Assembly: GCA_964568735.1 (NCBI GenBank)
Contig: CAZMRF010000012.1
Coordinates: 1-64,000, forward strand
Direction of reading: 5' to 3'
Length of the DNA: 64,000 nt
Source of the DNA: CAZMRF01 sp964568735
Lineage (GTDB): Bacteria > Acidobacteriota > Polarisedimenticolia > JACPZX01
A model generated the notes under the pieces. The model was not told where the DNA came from. It saw nothing but the letters and a program-made list of their open reading frames with translations, and did no database searches. The first letter of the stretch is position 1; the number at the start of each line of letters is the position of its first letter. Below are positions 58,560-64,000 of this stretch, piece after piece. The position numbers and the translations under genes were made by a program.

Positions 58560-59782
58560 GAACCGCTCCGTCCCGTCGCCGAATCGTGGCGATCCACCAG
58601 GGCGCTGAACTTCCCTCCCCGGCCGTAGGCTCCGACGATCGTCACAGGCGTCCCGACGCTCACGAGCCGGTCGAGCCGATCCATGTCGCTGTTGGAGAGC
58701 GCGACGCACCCGTCGGTCCAGTCCTTCCCGCGACCGCCTTCACCGTGGATCTCGATGGCACCCCCGGGGGCGGCGCCCTTCCGGACGGAGCCGGCCCTCA
58801 CCGCGCCGAGGAGCCGGGCGCGATCGGTGGGGTTGGGGTAATCGAGGAGGAAGGCCCTGTAGTACGACGACTGGCCCACGTCCTTCCTGACGGAGATCTT
58901 GTACCGCCCCTCGGGCGTCGCACGGTCCCCCGAGTGGAGCTTCCTCGCGGTGCTGTTCCAGCCCATGTCGGCGGAAAAACGGGCGATGGGCCGGCCCGAG
59001 TCCAGGACGACGAGCTCGTTCCTCTCCTTGACGACGAGGATCGCTCGCCTGCTGCTTCGGCGCGACTCGGCGATCGTCTCCTCGGCCCAGCGCTCCCAGA
59101 TCTGGACGAGGTTGCCGTCCTGGTATCTCTTCGCCCGTTCCAGGAGCGCGGCGAGCACGGTGCGCGCTCCCTGCTCCGCTCTCGAGGCGGCCGCCTCGGC
59201 GGCCAGGTGATCCCCCGAGCGGCTGTGAGCGCGTGAGTCTTCGAGGGCTACGCGTGCGCGAAAGAGAGAAGCACGCTCCGAGCGGCGGGGCTCGACGAGG
59301 CGTGCCGCCGCTTCGGCATCCGCGAGCGCATCGCGGGCCTCCTCGAGCGAGAGCTTCGCTGCGACGGACGCCTGCCTGCGCCTGGCTGATGCCTCGCGCA
59401 GGGCCGTGCAGGCGAGGCGATGAGCCTTGTCGAAAGCCGATGCCGCGACGTCGAGCTGCTCGTGAGGAAACCACATTTCCATGGCCGCAATCTGGAGCCG
59501 GCGCGCCGACTCGAGGGTGATCTCCGCCGACTCGACCCGCTCGGGGGCCCAGCGCCGGATGTCGGGCCGTCGTGCCACGACGATCGCTTCCTCGGCCACG
59601 CGCATCTGCGGGAGCGGAAGGGGCGGCCAGGACACGGATGCCACGAGGAGCGCCGCCGCGGCTGGAACGGGCATCAAAGCGCCGGCGAGGATGAGCCCTC
59701 GCCGGCTGCGGGAAAAACGGGAAGGCCGGGGCGGCTCCTGGGGGGAAACAGCCTCTGCGGGCCGCCCCGGCTCTTCGGTCAC
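58556..59782 (-). CDS. L,D-transpeptidase with an N-terminal helical domain
   Basis: A 408-residue protein. One membrane segment (GLILAGALMPVPAAAALLVA) is followed by about 180 residues of Ala/Glu/Arg-rich coiled helix, similar in composition to the lipoprotein encoded just upstream, and then a YkuD domain: AILVVKERNELVVLDSGRPI, ADMGWN, HSGDRATPEGRYKIS, and the active site AIEIHGEGGRGKDWTDGCVA. The His and Cys are present; the residue before GC is Asp, a known variant. GTG 59782 lies 8 bases after the lipoprotein stop. Confidence 0.9.
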   Translation of the reverse strand: MTEEPGRPAEAVSPQEPPRPSRFSRSRRGLILAGALMPVPAAAALLVASVSWPPLPLPQMRVAEEAIVVARRPDIRRWAPERVESAEITLESARRLQIAAMEMWFPHEQLDVAASAFDKAHRLACTALREASARRRQASVAAKLSLEEARDALADAEAAARLVEPRRSERASLFRARVALEDSRAHSRSGDHLAAEAAASRAEQGARTVLAALLERAKRYQDGNLVQIWERWAEETIAESRRSSRRAILVVKERNELVVLDSGRPIARFSADMGWNSTARKLHSGDRATPEGRYKISVRKDVGQSSYYRAFLLDYPNPTDRARLLGAVRAGSVRKGAAPGGAIEIHGEGGRGKDWTDGCVALSNSDMDRLDRLVSVGTPVTIVGAYGRGGKFSALVDRHDSATGRSGS

Positions 59783-59790
59783 GTGGATGA

Positions 59791-60402
59791 TCAGGCCCTG
59801 CGGCCGCCCGCGCTCTTCACCGCCTCGCGGGCCTGCTGGACGGCTTCCTGGATCCGGTTGGCCGTCGAGATGGCGGCCTCCGCACGCACCTTCGCCTCAC
59901 GGTACCGCTCGGAGGCGATCTCGCTGTCCATCTCCGTCAAGGACTGCTGCGCAGCCTCGACCTCGCTCTTCATCGCCTCGATCTCGGCACGGTTGCCCTT
60001 TCCGACGGGGGCCGTTCCGAGCTCGGTCATCGCCGTCTCGAGGGCTGTCCGGGCCTGCGCTGCCAGAGCGGTGACCTGCTCACGCATCGCCGCCTTCGCG
60101 GCCGTGGCCGCCTCGTTGGCACGCGTGGCCGCCGCCTGGGCGTCCTTCGCCATCTCGAGCGACTTGTCGTAGGACCGGCTCAGGGCGAACTTCGCCTTCT
60201 GAGCGGCGATCTCCTCGTGGAATGCCGAGGCAGACGTCTCGGCCTTCTCGAGCGCCTCCGGCGCGTACTCACGCACCATATCGGTTCTGGCCGCAGCCAG
60301 AGCCGAGTCGACAGCCTGGATTTCCTGGGTCGGCTCCTTTGCACATCCGGCGGCGAACAGCACCGCCAGGGAGAGACCCAACACAGCAGCTTGCTTCTTC
60401 AT
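59791..60402 (-). CDS. DUF4398-like helical lipoprotein
   Basis: A 203-residue lipoprotein (AVLGLSLAVLFAAGCAKEPT, lipobox Cys near residue 19) starting at ATG 60402. The mature part is long Ala/Glu/Lys-rich helix (ALAAARTDMVREYAPEALEK, AKFALSRSYDKSLEMAKDAQ) typical of DUF4398/PF14346, which often occurs beside OmpA or peptidoglycan-linked proteins. As first gene of the transpeptidase operon it may be a substrate or spacer tethering the outer membrane to peptidoglycan; this is inference. It has no C-terminal Lys like Braun lipoprotein. Confidence 0.78.
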   Translation of the reverse strand: MKKQAAVLGLSLAVLFAAGCAKEPTQEIQAVDSALAAARTDMVREYAPEALEKAETSASAFHEEIAAQKAKFALSRSYDKSLEMAKDAQAAATRANEAATAAKAAMREQVTALAAQARTALETAMTELGTAPVGKGNRAEIEAMKSEVEAAQQSLTEMDSEIASERYREAKVRAEAAISTANRIQEAVQQAREAVKSAGGRRA

Positions 60403-60735
60403 GTTCGTGAACTCCGGGGCCGCCTGGGCCATCGCGGGTCGGGGGATCGGCCGGGGATCGGCGCGCACCCGACAGGCACACGCCGGGATGCTCGTTCCAC
60501 CGCCGGGGCCGGCGGGACAGAAAAGAGTCTACCAAGATTCATGCCAGTGGATCCATAAATCGCCCGAATTGGCCCCATCATCCGGGCGCCGCCAAGTGGC
60601 TGCCCGGCGGGCGTTTTCGAGCTATTCCACCTCCGGCGCAGATCACCTCCGGAATACAGTCTGTCCTTTCCGGACCCGAGGCACCCGACAGAGCTTGTCG
60701 GCCCTCCTCCGCACATCGACCTGGCGCCGGGCCTG
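60403..60735. other. Intergenic stretch before the transpeptidase operon
   Basis: About 330 bases with no gene I can support. On the minus strand TGGTAGACT (60534-60526) fits the recurrent extended -10 and is probably the operon's promoter, giving a leader of about 120 bases. The rest shows nothing definite. Confidence 0.45.
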
Positions 60736-62175
<1,440 letters not shown>

Positions 62176-62338
62176 GCTTGAGGCTCACCTAAACCGGGGG
62201 CAATCGACCCGCTTTTTCGGCAGCAACATACCCGATCGGAGGTCCTCCTCTCCACTTCCCGCCGTCGGGGTTGTCGGCCGGCACTCCGGAACGATTGCGG
62301 TGCACTCATCCTCGGAGTCCCCGGCGATTCCCAGCCGG

Positions 62339-62354
62339 TGGCATCACGGTTGCC
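62339..62354 (+). promoter_or_regulatory. Sigma-54 (-24/-12) promoter
   Basis: TGGCATCACGGTTGCC places GG (62340-62341) and GC (62352-62353) exactly 10 bases apart, with TGGCA and TTGC matching consensus. It lies between the sigma-54 activator gene and the small ORF at 62447. An inverted repeat GGAGG-T-CCTCC (62238-62248) about 90 bases upstream could be an enhancer site. Confidence 0.65.
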
Positions 62355-62446
62355 TTTCAATGGATCGAGCCGGAGAGGCCCGGGAGCCGCGTGGCAGGCA
62401 CGCGAAGTCCCGGAAAACCCCGAGCCACGCGATGGAGCAGGAAACA

Positions 62447-62590
62447 ATGGCCTCGATGAACGACCAGAAGCCCCCCCAGGACCGGAAGACTCCCACGGCC
62501 AAGACCCCGATGCCTCAGCCCATGGGCAAGCAGAACCCCAGCCCAGGCACACCCTCGAGGAACCCGGGCTCCTCGGATCCCAGGAGGTAA
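62447..62590 (+). CDS. Possible tiny Pro-rich protein under a sigma-54 promoter
   Basis: A 47-codon frame from ATG 62447, with AGGA close upstream (ATG 62456 is an alternative). The product reads MNDQKPPQDRKTPTAKTPMP and continues Pro, Lys, Gln and Ser-rich to SSDPRR, without hydrophobic segments; it would be disordered. It is unrecognised. Support comes from the -24/-12 promoter about 95 bases upstream; composition alone does not prove it is translated. Confidence 0.4.
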   Translation: MASMNDQKPPQDRKTPTAKTPMPQPMGKQNPSPGTPSRNPGSSDPRR

Positions 62591-62985
62591 CGCAGCGGCA
62601 TCGGGCACCCGGCCGGTGGCCTGAGTCCAGACTCCCGGTCCGGAATCCCCGAGCCGCTCTGCGCGGCGGGACGCGGTGCTTCCCCGGCTGGCAGGGCCGG
62701 ACTGAACCGTGTCCCGTCGCTTGCTCTTCCTCCCCCGCGACGCACCACGGCGTGCAGCTTCCCGGCGTGCAGGTGCCTGGCCCGCTCCGGGCCTCCGTCT
62801 CCTACGATATAGGCGTTGCCCGAATGGCGGCATTGGTGCACTATCCCGCACCGCCGTATCGCCGACCCGCCTGTCGGAGGGTGGAGGTGAGCCGGAAGAG
62901 CCTTCGGACGTGATGCCTCACGCATTCGCTGTCCGTGGCTCGCGCAGGGGGGGTGGAGGTGAGTTCGACGGGCTCGGGCCAGGGA
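62591..62985. other. Intergenic stretch before the TonB-dependent receptor
   Basis: About 395 bases. I see no protein gene on either strand. It contains the second -24/-12 match at 62825-62840. The remainder has no feature I can name. Confidence 0.5.
62825..62840 (+). promoter_or_regulatory. Second sigma-54-like promoter, before the receptor gene
   Basis: TGGCGGCATTGGTGCA has GG (62826-62827) and GC (62838-62839) 10 bases apart, TGGC and TGCA matching consensus. Start of transcription near 62851 would give a leader of about 135 bases to GTG 62986. It is weaker than the match at 62339. Confidence 0.45.
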
Positions 62986-64000
62986 ACGTGGGGAAGGCTC
63001 GCCTTCCTCGTCTTCCTCTTCGCGTGCGCCTGCGGATCAGCGGCAGCCCAGGAGATCACCGCCACGCTGCGGGGCAAGGTGCTCGATCCAGGGGCCACTC
63101 CCATGCCGGGCGTTCCGGTCACGGTTTCGAGCGCTTCGCGCGGTGGCTCGGTGAGAACCGTCGTGACCGATCTCCAGGGGCGGTACAAGTTCCCGCTCCT
63201 CGCGCCCGCGAGCGACTACTTCCTCCAGGTGAGCTACCCGGGCTACGCCTCGACGGAGCTCGGGCCGATCGATCTCGACGCGGGCAAGACGACGCTCGTC
63301 GACATCTCGCTCCAGACCGCGGAGAAGCTCACAGAGCGGATCGAGGTGATGGCCCACGGTAACGTCGTCGACACGACGAGCACGAAGTCATCCACCACCT
63401 TCAACACCGAGTTCGTGGAGGGCCTGCCCATCATCGGCAGGCGCTACCAGGACATCCTCACCCTGACTTCCGGGGTCACGGACACCGACGGCGACGGCAA
63501 CCCGAACGTCCAGGGGGCCCGGGAGACAGGGCTCCAGTACCGCCTCGACGGGAGCAACATCACGGACCCGGCATCGGGCACCTCCGGCCAGAATCTGAAC
63601 ATCGACGCCATCGAGGAGATCGAGGTGATCACCGCGGGGGCCGGAGCGGAGTACGGGCGCGCCGACGGAGGCTTCGCCAACATCATCACGAAGTCGGGAG
63701 GCAATGACTTCCAGGGCACCTTCCGCCTCGTCTGGCAGGGGCAGCTCCTCAACGGCGACGGCGCGGGCGAGAACAACGATACCTTCGCCACGGCCGCCAC
63801 CCCCGACTTCGATCTCAGGGACTTCTCTCCTTTCCTGACGCTGGGCGGAGCCTTCGTGCAGGACAGGCTCTGGTACTTCGCGTCGTACCAGAGCGTGGAT
63901 CGCCTCGAGCCCCTCAACATCGCGGGGTTCAGCATCCATAAAGAGACCCTCGGGCACACCTTCTTCGGGAAAGTGACCTGGCAGGCGGATGCGGACAACA
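62986..64000 (+). CDS. TonB-dependent receptor, Oar-like, 5' part only
   Basis: At least 338 residues, running off the window. GTG 62986 gives a signal peptide (ARAFLVFLFACACGSAAAQE); the start is not certain. A carboxypeptidase-regulatory-like domain (TLRGKVLDPGATPMPGVPVT, VTDLQGRYKFPLL) is followed by a plug domain: STKSSTTFNTEFVEGLPIIG, VQGARETGLQYRLDGSNITD, IDAIEEIEVITAGAGAEYGR and GGFANIITKSGGNDFQG, then the first barrel strands. Such Oar-like receptors are very abundant in Acidobacteriota and Myxococcota and import or display large ligands. No TonB-box is evident. Confidence 0.9.

Overview
This is a GC-rich window from a Gram-negative (diderm) bacterium. Diderm character is shown by a LolA-type lipoprotein carrier, several outer-membrane beta-barrel genes, lipoproteins and the start of a TonB-dependent receptor with an N-terminal carboxypeptidase-regulatory-like domain. 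The mix of Oar-like receptor, Ser/Thr kinase with TPRs, FHA/GAF signalling proteins, class 1B dihydroorotate dehydrogenase (PyrK/PyrD) and AlkP-superfamily (COG3379-like) proteins suggests an Acidobacteriota or Eisenbacteria-like lineage, not a proteobacterium; this is inference from gene content. A 10-base N run at 30173-30182 shows that this is a scaffolded draft assembly. I saw no tRNA, rRNA or CRISPR array.

Layout. 1-4.9 kb: the 3' end of a TPR protein, a YefM/YoeB toxin-antitoxin pair, small secreted proteins, a second antitoxin/PIN-toxin pair, and a cyclase-family lipoprotein whose 5' region is duplicated in decayed form on the far side of the second TA pair. 4.8-10.9 kb: a minus-strand operon for a poly-gamma-glutamate-type polymer (outer-membrane barrel, PgsB, PgsC, PgsW, accessory proteins), an ABC-ATPase gene remnant and a DUF4252-like lipoprotein. 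11-25.9 kb: a degenerate membrane-bound AlkP-family protein, pyrK-pyrD, rlpA, thioredoxin-like protein, SMC, polyprenyl synthase, LolA, an SPFH-TPR fusion and a barrel. 25.9-32.8 kb: a tightly coupled SbcD/Mre11-like, Rad50-like and mutS operon, with mutS broken by an assembly gap or insertion. 33.8-43.8 kb: a signalling island with an FHA-GAF histidine kinase, an NtrC-type regulator, a GAF-GGDEF diguanylate cyclase, a Ser/Thr kinase with TPRs, a STAS antagonist, an RsbW-like kinase and an FHA-GAF-PP2C phosphatase. 44-48.2 kb: MauE-like/thioredoxin-like pair, SDR protein, EamA permease. 48.5-57 kb: PAPS synthase (ATP sulfurylase-APS kinase fusion), CysQ, two AlkP-superfamily enzymes with small partners, and a PAPS-type sulfotransferase, together a plausible sulfation locus. 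57-60.4 kb: an operon with a DUF4398-like lipoprotein and two L,D-transpeptidases. 60.7-64 kb: a sigma-54 activator with a degenerate receiver, beside two -24/-12 sigma-54 promoter matches, one before a tiny Pro-rich ORF and one before the truncated TonB-dependent receptor.

Most starts were moved downstream from the longest ORF using Shine-Dalgarno sites, signal peptides and 4-base stop/start overlaps. Several promoters are unusually readable for such GC-rich DNA: TTGACA-N17-GATACT and TTGACG-N18-TAAGAT back to back at 41.9-42.0 kb, TTGCCG-N17-TATAAA before the histidine kinase, and a recurrent extended -10 of the form TGnTAGnnT.
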